Assembly (NCBI RefSeq): GCF_003339815.1
Contig: NZ_PPTT01000006.1
Span: 1-64,000 of the forward strand
From: Eggerthella sinensis
GTDB taxonomy: Bacteria; Actinomycetota; Coriobacteriia; Coriobacteriales; Eggerthellaceae
DNA length: 64,000 nt
Direction: 5' to 3'
Positions within the stretch are counted from its first letter, which is position 1. Every line of letters begins with the position of its first letter. The position numbers and the translations under genes are program-made. This document shows positions 7,858 through 15,677 of the stretch, piece by piece. A model generated the notes under the pieces. That model did no database searches, was not told the origin of the DNA, and was given only the letters and a program-made list of their open reading frames with translations.

Positions 7858-9081
7858 ATGGGAACCTCAACGAAATTCAAAGCGGCTGCCGGAGTGCTTG
7901 CGGCGCTGACGGTGGCGGGCATCGCCGCCTGGATCTACCAGCTGGTCAACGGCCTGGGCGTGACCGGCATGAACAACGGCACGTCGTGGGGCCTCTACAT
8001 CACGTGCTTCATGTTCTTCGTCGGCCTGTCGGCTGGCGGCCTCATCGTGGCCTCGTCGGCCTCGGTGTTCCACGTTGCCGACTACAAGAAGGTGGCGCTT
8101 CCCGCCGTCATCCTGTCCACGGTGTGCATCTGCTGCGCCGGCATGTTCGTGCTCATCGACCTCGGCGGTCTGCAGCGCGTGTGGCGCATCGTCACGGGGC
8201 CGAACCCCACCTCGCCGCTGTTCTGGGACATCTGCGTTATCACGTTGTACCTGGTCATCAACGTAGTGTACCTGTACTTCATGAAGTCGAAGAAGCCGGG
8301 CGCGCAGGATAAGGTGGCCATCGTGTCGCGCTTCGCCCTGCCCATCGCCATCCTCGTGCACTCGGTGACGGCGTGGATCTTCGGCCTTGAGATGGCCCGC
8401 GAGGGCTGGTACTCGGCCATCATGGCGCCGCTGTTCGTGGTGTCGGCCATGGATTCGGGTCTTGCCCTTTTGCTGCTGTCGCTCATGGGCCTCAACAAGT
8501 CGGGTCGCTTCAAGACCGACAAGAAGCTGCTGTCGAACCTGGCCGGACTGCTGGCCGTGTGCATCGCCGTCGACGGGTTCTTCGTCGGATGCGAAGTGCT
8601 CACCATGGCCTACCCGGGCGCCGCGGGCGCCGAGACGCTCGCCATCATGGCCACGGGTGCCACCGCTCCGTTCTTCTGGTTCGAGATCATCGTGGGCGTG
8701 CTCATCCCGTTCTGCATCCTCGTGTTCGCGAAGAATCGCGCTCGCATGGGGTTGGTGGCCGTGGCCAGCGTGTGCGTGGTGGTGGGCGTGTTCTTCAAGC
8801 GCGTGTGGCTGCTGCTCACCTCGTTCGTGCAGTTCAACGTCATGGGCGCTCCCGGCGTGATCTCCGGTTCGTCCTCGGCGGCCCATGCGAGCGGCATGGA
8901 CGTGTGGACGGTTGCCAGTTCGTACGCACCCACCTGGGTCGAGGTCGTGGTGGTGATCGGCGTGGTATCGCTGGGCGCCCTTGCGTTCCTCGTGCTGTCG
9001 AACAAGCTGCTGCCTGCGCAGCGGGCTGAGCGCGACGCCGTGCGCAGCGCGGCCGACGGGACGGCGGGCGAGGCCGCGTAA
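7858..9081 (+). CDS. NrfD/PsrC-type integral membrane subunit, cluster B
   Basis: A 407-residue multi-helix membrane protein, paralogue of 3262-4476, with the same SWGLYITCFMFFVGLSAG helix and HSVTAWIFGLE segment. It is the quinol-facing anchor of the cluster B complex. The ATG at 7858 is preferred over the upstream GTG at 7849 because AAGGGG lies at suitable spacing and the N terminus then matches the cluster A protein (MGTSTKFK against MGTKTSMKFK). A stem-loop follows 27 bases after the stop. Confidence 0.92.
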   Translation: MGTSTKFKAAAGVLAALTVAGIAAWIYQLVNGLGVTGMNNGTSWGLYITCFMFFVGLSAGGLIVASSASVFHVADYKKVALPAVILSTVCICCAGMFVLIDLGGLQRVWRIVTGPNPTSPLFWDICVITLYLVINVVYLYFMKSKKPGAQDKVAIVSRFALPIAILVHSVTAWIFGLEMAREGWYSAIMAPLFVVSAMDSGLALLLLSLMGLNKSGRFKTDKKLLSNLAGLLAVCIAVDGFFVGCEVLTMAYPGAAGAETLAIMATGATAPFFWFEIIVGVLIPFCILVFAKNRARMGLVAVASVCVVVGVFFKRVWLLLTSFVQFNVMGAPGVISGSSSAAHASGMDVWTVASSYAPTWVEVVVVIGVVSLGALAFLVLSNKLLPAQRAERDAVRSAADGTAGEAA

Positions 9082-9107
9082 CGCGCCCCCGCATACCCGT
9101 CCTCTGC

Positions 9108-9152
9108 ATACCTGCGACGCTTTCCCCTCCCGCGTCGCAGGTATCCTTGTTC
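9108..9152 (+). terminator. Stem-loop between cluster B NrfD and torD-like genes
   Basis: ATACCTGCGACGC (9108-9120) pairs perfectly with 9132-9144 across an 11-base loop and is followed by the moderately T-rich tail CCTTGTTCTT. It could end or reduce transcription of the structural genes so that the chaperone gene is made at a lower level. The T tract is imperfect. Confidence 0.6.
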
Positions 9153-9219
9153 TTACGGTATCCTGTAGGGCAGCATCAACGCACCTCGCTGCTCGAAGCG
9201 AAGAAAGGAGCTCATCACC

Positions 9220-9864
9220 ATGGCGGAGGAAATCCCCTGGAAGACCCTGTCCGAAGCGTATGCATTCGTGGGCAACTCGCTGCTGAAGCCGATGACGATG
9301 ACGTCGAACGTCGGTTTGGACCCTGCGTTTTGGGAGGCGTTTCCCACGTTCGACGACGAGGGCGTTGCCGCGGCCGTCGATGCGTGCGCCCGCTATGCCG
9401 AGCAGGCCGCGCAGCGCGCGTCCGAGGGCGAAGACGAGGTGCAGCGCACGGCGGTGGAGTACACGCGCCTGTTCGTGGGCCCGCCGTCGCCGGCGGCCGC
9501 GCCCTGGGAGACGATGTACCGCGGTGAGGACGTGACCGTGGGCTTCGGCCAGGCCACGTTCGAGATGCGCGCGCTGTTGCGCGAGGCGGGGCTTGAAGTG
9601 CGCAACGAGAACAACCAGTACGAAGACCATATGGGTATCGAGCTGTTGTACCTGTCGGCGCTGTGCGGCCGCGTGGCCGAGGGCGACGAGGCGGCGCCCG
9701 CTCCCGAGGCGGTGGCCGCGTTCATCGAGGCGCACCCGCTTGCGTGGGCCGAGGCGTTTCGCCTGCGGATTGCCGAGAGCGCGCCGGTTGGGTACTTCGA
9801 CGCGCTGGTGGGAGTGGCGCGGGCCGTGCTCGCGTGGCATGCGGCAGCGGCACCGTCATCCTGA
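9220..9864 (+). CDS. TorD/DmsD-type chaperone for the molybdoenzyme
   Basis: A 214-residue, soluble, mostly helical protein of the TorD family, whose members bind Tat signal peptides and help insert the molybdenum cofactor before export. Family features seen include VEYTRLFVGPPSPAAAPWETMY (about residues 85-106) and the YEDHMGIELLYLSALC segment. AAAGGAG lies 9 bases before the ATG. It is the last gene of cluster B and may also serve cluster A, which has no chaperone gene of its own. The stop codon lies inside a dispersed repeat copy that begins at 9855. Confidence 0.88.
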   Translation: MAEEIPWKTLSEAYAFVGNSLLKPMTMTSNVGLDPAFWEAFPTFDDEGVAAAVDACARYAEQAAQRASEGEDEVQRTAVEYTRLFVGPPSPAAAPWETMYRGEDVTVGFGQATFEMRALLREAGLEVRNENNQYEDHMGIELLYLSALCGRVAEGDEAAPAPEAVAAFIEAHPLAWAEAFRLRIAESAPVGYFDALVGVARAVLAWHAAAAPSS

Positions 9865-10041
9865 GCGGAGGCCGAGGGCCATCGGGTAGAAAATGTGACG
9901 AAGCGCTTTGCGCTTCTGTTTTGGGAGGGTCCTTCGACTCGCTTCGCTCGCTCAGGATGACAAACGCCCTGTCATCCTGAGCGGAGGCCGTAGGCCGCAG
10001 TCGAAGGACCCGTCAAATGCAGAAGCGCGCAGCGCTTCGTC
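9855..10041. repeat. Nested inverted repeat element between convergent genes
   Basis: Three copies of a GTCATCCTGAGCG module are present: 9855-9880 (partial), 9927-9961 (inverted) and 9971-10011. The last two are imperfect inverted repeats sharing 13-base ends, GTCATCCTGAGCG and AGTCGAAGGACCC. An outer inverted pair, 9897-9918 and 10020-10041, is built of small hairpins (GAAGCGC-ttt-GCGCTTC). The whole fills the gap between the torD-like gene and the convergent lipoprotein gene and resembles REP/BIME-type elements. It could act as a two-way terminator. Confidence 0.75.
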
Positions 10042-10053
10042 GTTTCTGGCGCG

Positions 10054-10842
10054 CTAGAACACGAGTGCGCCGTCGACGCTCATAGACGTGCAATTGCCGT
10101 CGGCATCGCAGGTCAGAACGACGTTCGTGACGGCTTCGGCGCCGTTGCCGTCCAGGATGGACACCGCGTTGGAGTACTCGTAGCCGCCGTCGATCGGCGT
10201 CACGGTTGCCGTGGCGGGGTCGAAGCTCTGGTAGGCGTAGAACGTGTTGTCGGCGATGAGTCCCGGCAGGGCGCCCTCAAGCGCGGCGACGGCTTTGGCC
10301 TGCGGATCTTCGGCGGGCTCGGGCTCCTTCTCGGGCTCGGCGGGCGTCTCGGGCGCCGGCGCGGGCTCGGTGGACGCCGCGGTCTGGTCGAGCAGCCACG
10401 TGGCCTCGGTGGCGCCGTCGTTCCAGAACAGGCGCTGCGAGGTGTACTGGTCGTCGAACGTGAGCGTGCCCGACACCGTCTCGCCTGCCGGCACGGAGAT
10501 CACGTTGTTCTCGAACGACGAGCCCGTCGGCGGCATGCCGAAGGACAGCAGGCATTCGGTGGAAAGCTCCTTCGCGTTGGTGTGGGCTTTCACGTCGACG
10601 TGCGCGGTGAGCGTGCCGTTCGCGCGATCGATGGAGGTCACGGTCACTTCGTAGTCGCGCCAGACAGCCGTCTCGCCCACGGCGAGCGACTTGAGCTTCG
10701 ATGCGTCGGTTATCGTATAACCGCTGGTGGAAACGCCGCTTTCCTTGACCGGGACGTTGGGTTCTTCGGCTTTCGCGCCGCAGCCGGCCAGCGCCAAGGC
10801 CATGAGCGCACAGGCCGCGGTGGCGACGATCTTCTTGTACAA
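10054..10842 (-). CDS. Secreted lipoprotein with a DUF4352/DUF5067-like domain
   Basis: A 262-residue lipoprotein. The TTG at 10842 is chosen as start because AAGGA lies at good spacing and translation from it gives a compact lipoprotein signal (LYKKIVATAACALMALALAGC, lipobox LAGC). The middle (AVWRDYEVTVTSIDRANG) resembles the Ig-like telomeric-repeat-factor-type domain found in surface lipoproteins of Gram-positive bacteria. A Pro/Glu-rich spacer (PAPETPAEPEKEPEPAEDP) leads to a C-terminal beta-rich segment. It should be anchored to the outer face of the membrane. Function unknown. An in-frame ATG exists at 10899 but would bury the signal. Confidence 0.7.
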   Translation of the reverse strand: MYKKIVATAACALMALALAGCGAKAEEPNVPVKESGVSTSGYTITDASKLKSLAVGETAVWRDYEVTVTSIDRANGTLTAHVDVKAHTNAKELSTECLLSFGMPPTGSSFENNVISVPAGETVSGTLTFDDQYTSQRLFWNDGATEATWLLDQTAASTEPAPAPETPAEPEKEPEPAEDPQAKAVAALEGALPGLIADNTFYAYQSFDPATATVTPIDGGYEYSNAVSILDGNGAEAVTNVVLTCDADGNCTSMSVDGALVF

Positions 10843-11042
10843 GGCAGGTCCTTCCGTTCCAGGTGCTGTGATGCACGTGCGAGCTTTTCCCCTTATCATA
10901 CCAGTTCGCTCACCATATGGTTGCAGTTCGTCGAAGATGGACGACTCTTGTGCGCCCGATTCTTCTCTGGCGCAATGCCCTGCGATGTGGTTTCATAAGC
11001 GCATCGACCGCGGAGCGCGGCCGATCGAGAGTCAAGGGGCTT

Positions 11043-11834
11043 ATGGACACCACCATCTTTCAGCAGGCGTTCGCCGATTCGCAGGTGCTCACCGTGCCGT
11101 GGAGCATCGACTATTTCTCCGTCATCGTGGGCGTGCTGACCGGCGCTCTGTTCGCGTGCGACCGCAAGCTCGACATCATCGGGACGGTGGTGCTGGGCCT
11201 GCTCACCGGGTACGGCGGCGGCATCATCCGCGACGTGCTGCTGCAGGATCACGGCGTGTACTTCACCTCGCACCCCGACCTCATCGTCATCTGCATCGCC
11301 ATCTGCGTGTTCGTGTTCTACTTCCGCGGCCTGTTCCGGCATCTCGACGCTACCGTGTTCTTCGCCGACGCGCTGTCGGTGGGCCTGTTCGCGCTTGCGG
11401 GCGCGAGCAAGGCGTTCTCGCTCGAGCAGGGCTTCGTGCTGTCGATCATCCTCGGAGCCATCACGGCGGTGGGCGGCGGTGCCGTGCGCGACATCTGCGT
11501 GGGCGAGACGCCCGGCATCTTCCAGCAGTCGAATTTCTACGCGGTGGCGGGTCTCGGCGGCTCGTTCGCGTTCGTCATGCTGGCCTATGCGGGCTGCCCG
11601 CTGCCCATTGCGGGCGCGGCCTGCGTGTTCGCCGTCGTGTTCCTGCGGTATTGGAGCGTGTACTTCGATTGGAAGACGCGCAACGACGCCGACCTCACGC
11701 CGCATGTGGCGCGCGGCCTGGGCAAGGTGAAGCGCGTGGCATCGGGCGTGTTCCTGCACGGCGGCGATGCCACGGTGGCGCTCAAGGAGCGCCGTCGCCG
11801 CAGCCGCTGGCGTCGCCGCGACCGAGAGGACTAG
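11043..11834 (+). CDS. TRIC/UPF0126-family membrane channel protein
   Basis: A 263-residue protein with about seven membrane helices. It has the two glycine-rich family repeats, GLLTGYGGGIIRDVLL and ILGAITAVGGGAVRDICVGE, that define bacterial TRIC (YicG-like) trimeric cation channels. AAGGGG lies shortly before the ATG at 11043; longer in-frame starts reach back to 10917 but add a poorly conserved basic stretch. The C-terminal tail is unusually basic (KERRRRSRWRRRDRED). It stands alone; the physiological ion is unknown. Confidence 0.82.
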   Translation: MDTTIFQQAFADSQVLTVPWSIDYFSVIVGVLTGALFACDRKLDIIGTVVLGLLTGYGGGIIRDVLLQDHGVYFTSHPDLIVICIAICVFVFYFRGLFRHLDATVFFADALSVGLFALAGASKAFSLEQGFVLSIILGAITAVGGGAVRDICVGETPGIFQQSNFYAVAGLGGSFAFVMLAYAGCPLPIAGAACVFAVVFLRYWSVYFDWKTRNDADLTPHVARGLGKVKRVASGVFLHGGDATVALKERRRRSRWRRRDRED

Positions 11835-11841
11835 CAAAATC

Positions 11842-11935
11842 TGGCCGAAAACGACGGCTGTGGTAATGGGGAGAGAACAGGGCGCATAAGGGGGACGGGG
11901 CGCGTCAGCGCATTGCCACCGCCGTTGTTTTGGCC
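11842..11935. repeat. Intergenic inverted repeat of the TGGCC(A/G)AAAA family, copy 1
   Basis: Bases 11842-11868 (TGGCCGAAAACGACGGCTGT...) and 11911-11935 form an imperfect inverted repeat of about 25 bases around a 42-base centre. The left arm matches the arm of the element at 30676-30755, so both belong to one dispersed family. It fills most of the gap between the TRIC gene and rlmB and could serve as a terminator. Confidence 0.65.
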
Positions 11936-12095
11936 GTTTCTCGTGCCGGTTGGCGTGACGATACGCTGAAGAAGCGGGTTGTGTTCTCCCGAAGGCGCGC
12001 CCGTCTGCCATAATAGCGGCAACAACTGCAACAACAAGGTGCCGTGCGATGCCATGCCAGGATCGACGCGGGTGAAGAACGAAGGATCGTGACAC

Positions 12096-12851
12096 ATGGC
12101 TGATTTCATCGAGGGCAAGCGTCCCGTCATCGAGGCGCTGCGTACGGGCGTGCCCATCAAGAGCGTACTCATGGCGGACAACGTGCAGCGCGACGGCCTC
12201 ATCGAGGACATCCTGCGCAAGGCGAAGCGCGTCGGCGCGACGGTGGAGATGGTGCCGCGCAAAGTGCTGGACGGCAAGTCCGAACGTGGCAGCCATCAGG
12301 GCGTCATGGCGAAGGCGGCACCGTTTCCGTACGTGGGTATCGGCGACGTGGTGGATGCCGCCGGCAAGTACGCCGAGCAGCACGAAGGCCGCGCGCTCGT
12401 GATCATCCTCGACCACATCACCGACGCGGGCAACCTCGGCGCCGTGTCGCGCAGCGCCGAAGCGGTGGGCGCGTGCGGCCTCGTCATCCCCAACAAGCGC
12501 AGCGCGCACGTGGAGGCGTCCACGTACAAGAGCTCGGCGGGCGCCATCGCGCACGTGCCCGTGGCGCAGGTGTCGAACCTCGTGCAGACCATGAGCCGTC
12601 TCAAGGAGGAGGGCTTCTGGATTGCCGGCGCCACCGAGCACGCCCACGACCTCATCTGGGACACGAACCTCAAGGGCAAGATCGCGCTCGTGATGGGCAA
12701 CGAGCAGGAAGGCATCTCGCGCCTGGTCATGGAGCATTGCGACTTCCTCGCGAAGCTGCCCATCGAAGGCGAAGTGGCGTCCCTCAACGTCGCGCAGGCG
12801 GCCACGGCGTGCATGTACGAGTGGCTGCGGCAGAACCACGCGGGCAAGTAG
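12096..12851 (+). CDS. rlmB: 23S rRNA 2'-O-methyltransferase, RlmB/TrmH (SpoU) family
   Basis: A 251-residue SPOUT-class methyltransferase. The N-terminal RNA-binding domain begins with FIEGKRPVIEAL and includes GSHQGVMA. The catalytic knot carries the three SpoU motifs: NLGAVSRSAEAVGACGLVI (motif 1), LVMGNEQEGISRLV (motif 2) and SLNVAQAATACMYEW (motif 3). Length and motifs fit RlmB, which methylates G2251 of 23S rRNA. GAAGGAT precedes the ATG. The yacP-type gene follows 15 bases later, a pairing also seen in other Gram-positive genomes. Confidence 0.9.
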   Translation: MADFIEGKRPVIEALRTGVPIKSVLMADNVQRDGLIEDILRKAKRVGATVEMVPRKVLDGKSERGSHQGVMAKAAPFPYVGIGDVVDAAGKYAEQHEGRALVIILDHITDAGNLGAVSRSAEAVGACGLVIPNKRSAHVEASTYKSSAGAIAHVPVAQVSNLVQTMSRLKEEGFWIAGATEHAHDLIWDTNLKGKIALVMGNEQEGISRLVMEHCDFLAKLPIEGEVASLNVAQAATACMYEWLRQNHAGK

Positions 12852-12866
12852 CGCACGGCGAGCAGC

Positions 12867-13412
12867 ATGGCCAAGCAACGGAAAAAGCTCCTCATCGTGG
12901 ACGGGTACAACGTGCTGCGCTCGGGCAGTCGGTACCGCGTCGCGCCCGAGGAGGATTACACGGACGACACGTTCAACGCGGCGCGCGAGATGCTCATCAA
13001 CGACGTGGTGAACTACGCCGGCAGCGACTGTAAGGCCGTCATCGTGTTCGACGGCGCGAAGAACGCGTTTTCGAACGGCGAGGCTGAGAAGGTGGGCGGC
13101 GTGCGCATCGTGTTCTCGCCGGCAGGGCAATCGGCCGACAAGGTGATCGAGAAGCTGGCCCACGATGCGCGCGAGCGGCAGGTGGAAACGCTCGTCGTCA
13201 CGAGCGACGCCACCATTCAGGACACGACGTTCGGCTTCGGCGTGGACCGTATGAGCGCCGACGGATTCTCGCGTGAAGTGGACCGGTGCTACGAGGAAGC
13301 GCGCCTCGACGACACGCCGAAGGTGGCCGAGAAGAACACGGTGGCCTCCCGCATCGACCCGGCGACGCTCGCGAAGCTCAAGGCTCTGCGCGATCGGGCG
13401 ACGGGCGTCTGA
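12867..13412 (+). CDS. yacP: NYN-domain RNA endonuclease, YacP/Rae1 family
   Basis: A 181-residue NYN (PIN-like) domain protein. The start KKLLIVDGYNVLR gives the first catalytic aspartate, and later acidic segments (VIVFDGAKNAF, LVVTSDATIQD) complete the metal-binding site. In Bacillus the homologue Rae1 cleaves mRNA on the ribosome. It follows rlmB by 15 bases, so the two are likely co-transcribed and share an RNA-related role. A hairpin (13428-13453) follows the gene. Confidence 0.85.
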   Translation: MAKQRKKLLIVDGYNVLRSGSRYRVAPEEDYTDDTFNAAREMLINDVVNYAGSDCKAVIVFDGAKNAFSNGEAEKVGGVRIVFSPAGQSADKVIEKLAHDARERQVETLVVTSDATIQDTTFGFGVDRMSADGFSREVDRCYEEARLDDTPKVAEKNTVASRIDPATLAKLKALRDRATGV

Positions 13413-13427
13413 CGATTTCGTGAATGC

Positions 13428-13453
13428 CCGACACTTCGCGCCGAAAGTGTCGG
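13428..13453 (+). terminator. Stem-loop after yacP, without a T tract
   Basis: CCGACACTT (13428-13436) pairs perfectly with AAGTGTCGG (13445-13453) around an 8-base loop. No T run follows, so it is a weak candidate for a rho-independent terminator and may simply stabilise the transcript end. Confidence 0.35.
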
Positions 13454-13483
13454 AATACGGGCAGATCAACCGCGCCTTGTCGG

Positions 13484-13512
13484 TTGTTTCGCTACACGGT
13501 GTTGGTTATCAT
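13484..13512 (+). promoter_or_regulatory. Promoter of the MMPL exporter operon
   Basis: TTGTTT (13484-13489) and TATCAT (13507-13512) are 17 bases apart. Transcription would begin near 13519, which lies after the first in-frame ATG (13515) and so supports the downstream start at 13575. Confidence 0.5.
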
Positions 13513-13574
13513 GCATGGTGAAGGGTAGCCAAAACGCGTGCAGTGCGCGCGACCGAAACGAACAGGCGGGCGGC

Positions 13575-15677
13575 ATGGATCGCATCATCCACGGTATTCT
13601 GGCGCGGCGCAAGGCCGTGGTGACGGCCTTCTTGGCCGTGGCCGTTGTGTGCGCGGCCATGATTCCGTTCGTGGGCGTCAACTACGACATGGTGGACTAC
13701 CTGCCCGACGAGGCGCAATCCACCACGGCCGTCGCCATCATGAACGACGAGTTCAGCCAGGCCGTTCCCAACGCGAACGTGCTCGTGCACGACGTGGGCA
13801 TCGCCCGCGCCCTCGCGCTCAAAGACCAGATCGCCGCCATCGACGGCGTGGACGGCGTCATGTGGCTCGACGACGTCGTGGACGTCACGCAACCGCTCGA
13901 GATGGCCGACGCCGACACGGTGGAAGCCTATTATCGCGACGGCGCCGCCCTGTTCTCGGTCACCGTAGCCGAAGGCGCCGAGAGCGCGGTCATTCCGCAG
14001 CTGCGCGCGCTCGTCGACGAGGCGGGCCCCGGCAACGCCGTGTCGGGCGAGGCCGCCGACACCGCGCAGGTGCAGGCGAGCACGGCCGAGGAAGCCGGCG
14101 GCGCCGCGGTCATCCTCGTGCCCATCATCTTGCTGCTGCTCATCCTGTCCACCACGTCGTGGATCGAGCCGGTGCTGTTCATCGCGGCCATCGGCGTGTC
14201 CATCCTCATCAACATGGGCACGAACATCGCGTTGGGGCAGGTGTCGTTCATCACGTTCTCGGTGAGCCCCATCTTGCAGCTGGCGGTGTCGCTCGACTAC
14301 GCCATCTTCCTGCTGCACGCGTTCGCGGCCGAGCGGCAGCGCACGGCGAACGTGGAAGAGGCCATGGCCAAGGCCATGCGCGCGTCGCTGTCCACCATCG
14401 CGGCCAGCGCGGTCACCACGCTGTTCGGCTTCGCGGCGCTGTCGTTCATGCAGTTCCAGATTGGCGCCGACCTCGGCATCAACCTCGTGAAGGGCATCGT
14501 GTTCAGCTTCTTCACCGTCATGGTGTTCCTGCCGGCGGTCACGCTGCTTCTGTACAAGCTCATCGACAAGACGAAGCACCGGCCGCTCATGCCCTCCTTC
14601 AAGAACATCGGCAGCGTGCTGTCGAAGGTGCGCGTTCCGGCGCTCATCCTCGTGCTCGCGCTCGTGGTGCCCGCGTTCCTCGGGCAGGCGCACACCGTGT
14701 TCACCTACCAGAACAGCGAGCCCGACCCCAACCTGCGCTCGGGCGCCGACACGCTCATGGTGCAGGACGAATTCGGCCAGCAGAACGCCATGGTGGTGCT
14801 CGTGCCGCGCGGCGACGTGTCGGCAGAGGCGGCGCTGTCGGCCGACCTCGACAAGCTCGACAACGTGACCAGCGTCATCTCGTACGCCGCCACGGTGGGC
14901 ACGGCCATCCCGGAAGGCTTCCTCGATCAAAGCGTGCTCGACCAGTTCTACTCGCCGAACTACGCGCGCATCATCGTGTACACGAGCACCGACACCGAAA
15001 GCGACGAGGCGTTCGCCACGGTGCAAGCCGTCGAAGAGACGGCCGCGCGCCACTACGACACGTACTACGCGGCCGGCCAGTCCGCGAACCTCTACGACAT
15101 GAAGAACATCGTGTCGGTGGACAACGTGGTGGTGAGCGCGGTGGCGGTCGTCGCCATCCTCATCGTGCTGCTGGTGACGTTCCGCTCGCTCACGCTGCCG
15201 CTCGTGCTGCTGCTCACCATCGAGTCGGGCATCTGGATCAACCTGTCCATCCCGTACTTCACGGGCGAGTCGGTGAACTTCATCGGCTACCTCGTGATCA
15301 ACACGGTGCAGCTGGGCGCCACCATCGACTACGGCATCCTGCTGACCACGCACTACCTGCGCCATCGTACGCGCGTGCCCGCGCGCAAAGCCGCGCACCT
15401 CGCGCTGGGCGAGACGTTCCCGTCGCTGCTCGTGTCGGCCAGCATCCTGGCTACGGCCGGCTTCGCGCTCGGCTTCGCGTCCAGCATGTCGGCCGTGTCC
15501 AGCCTGGGGCTTTTGCTCGCGCGCGGCGCACTGCTGTCGCTCGCGCTGGTCACGTGCTTCCTGCCGGCGCTGCTCGTGGTGCTCGACCGCGTCATCCGCC
15601 GTACCACCTGGCACGCGAACTTCGCGCCTTCCGACCCGAAACCCTCTCTCCCTGAAACCGAAGGAGATGCATCATGA
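13575..15677 (+). CDS. MMPL/RND-family exporter
   Basis: A 700-residue protein with the two-fold layout of MMPL/RND transporters: a helix, an extracellular loop starting near VGVNYDMVDYLPDEAQ, five or six helices (IILLLLILSTTSWIEPVLFI and following), then a second copy of the same plan ending in FLPALLVVLDRVIRR. SLDYAIFLLHAF and TIDYGILLTTHY carry the conserved Asp of the proton-relay helices in each half. The ATG at 13575 is preferred because the predicted promoter places the start site downstream of the alternative ATG at 13515. The stop overlaps the next start by four bases (ATGA), so the secreted partner is translationally coupled. Confidence 0.88.
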   Translation: MDRIIHGILARRKAVVTAFLAVAVVCAAMIPFVGVNYDMVDYLPDEAQSTTAVAIMNDEFSQAVPNANVLVHDVGIARALALKDQIAAIDGVDGVMWLDDVVDVTQPLEMADADTVEAYYRDGAALFSVTVAEGAESAVIPQLRALVDEAGPGNAVSGEAADTAQVQASTAEEAGGAAVILVPIILLLLILSTTSWIEPVLFIAAIGVSILINMGTNIALGQVSFITFSVSPILQLAVSLDYAIFLLHAFAAERQRTANVEEAMAKAMRASLSTIAASAVTTLFGFAALSFMQFQIGADLGINLVKGIVFSFFTVMVFLPAVTLLLYKLIDKTKHRPLMPSFKNIGSVLSKVRVPALILVLALVVPAFLGQAHTVFTYQNSEPDPNLRSGADTLMVQDEFGQQNAMVVLVPRGDVSAEAALSADLDKLDNVTSVISYAATVGTAIPEGFLDQSVLDQFYSPNYARIIVYTSTDTESDEAFATVQAVEETAARHYDTYYAAGQSANLYDMKNIVSVDNVVVSAVAVVAILIVLLVTFRSLTLPLVLLLTIESGIWINLSIPYFTGESVNFIGYLVINTVQLGATIDYGILLTTHYLRHRTRVPARKAAHLALGETFPSLLVSASILATAGFALGFASSMSAVSSLGLLLARGALLSLALVTCFLPALLVVLDRVIRRTTWHANFAPSDPKPSLPETEGDAS

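Noticed and set aside
250-9081. Specific substrate assignments for clusters A and B (for example catechol, cardiac glycoside, nitrate or selenate reduction)
   Set aside because: Family membership is clear but I could not see residues that decide the substrate, and Eggerthellaceae have many such paralogues.
10917-11042. N-terminal extension of the TRIC-family protein
   Set aside because: The extra codons are basic, not hydrophobic, and a ribosome site lies before the ATG at 11043.
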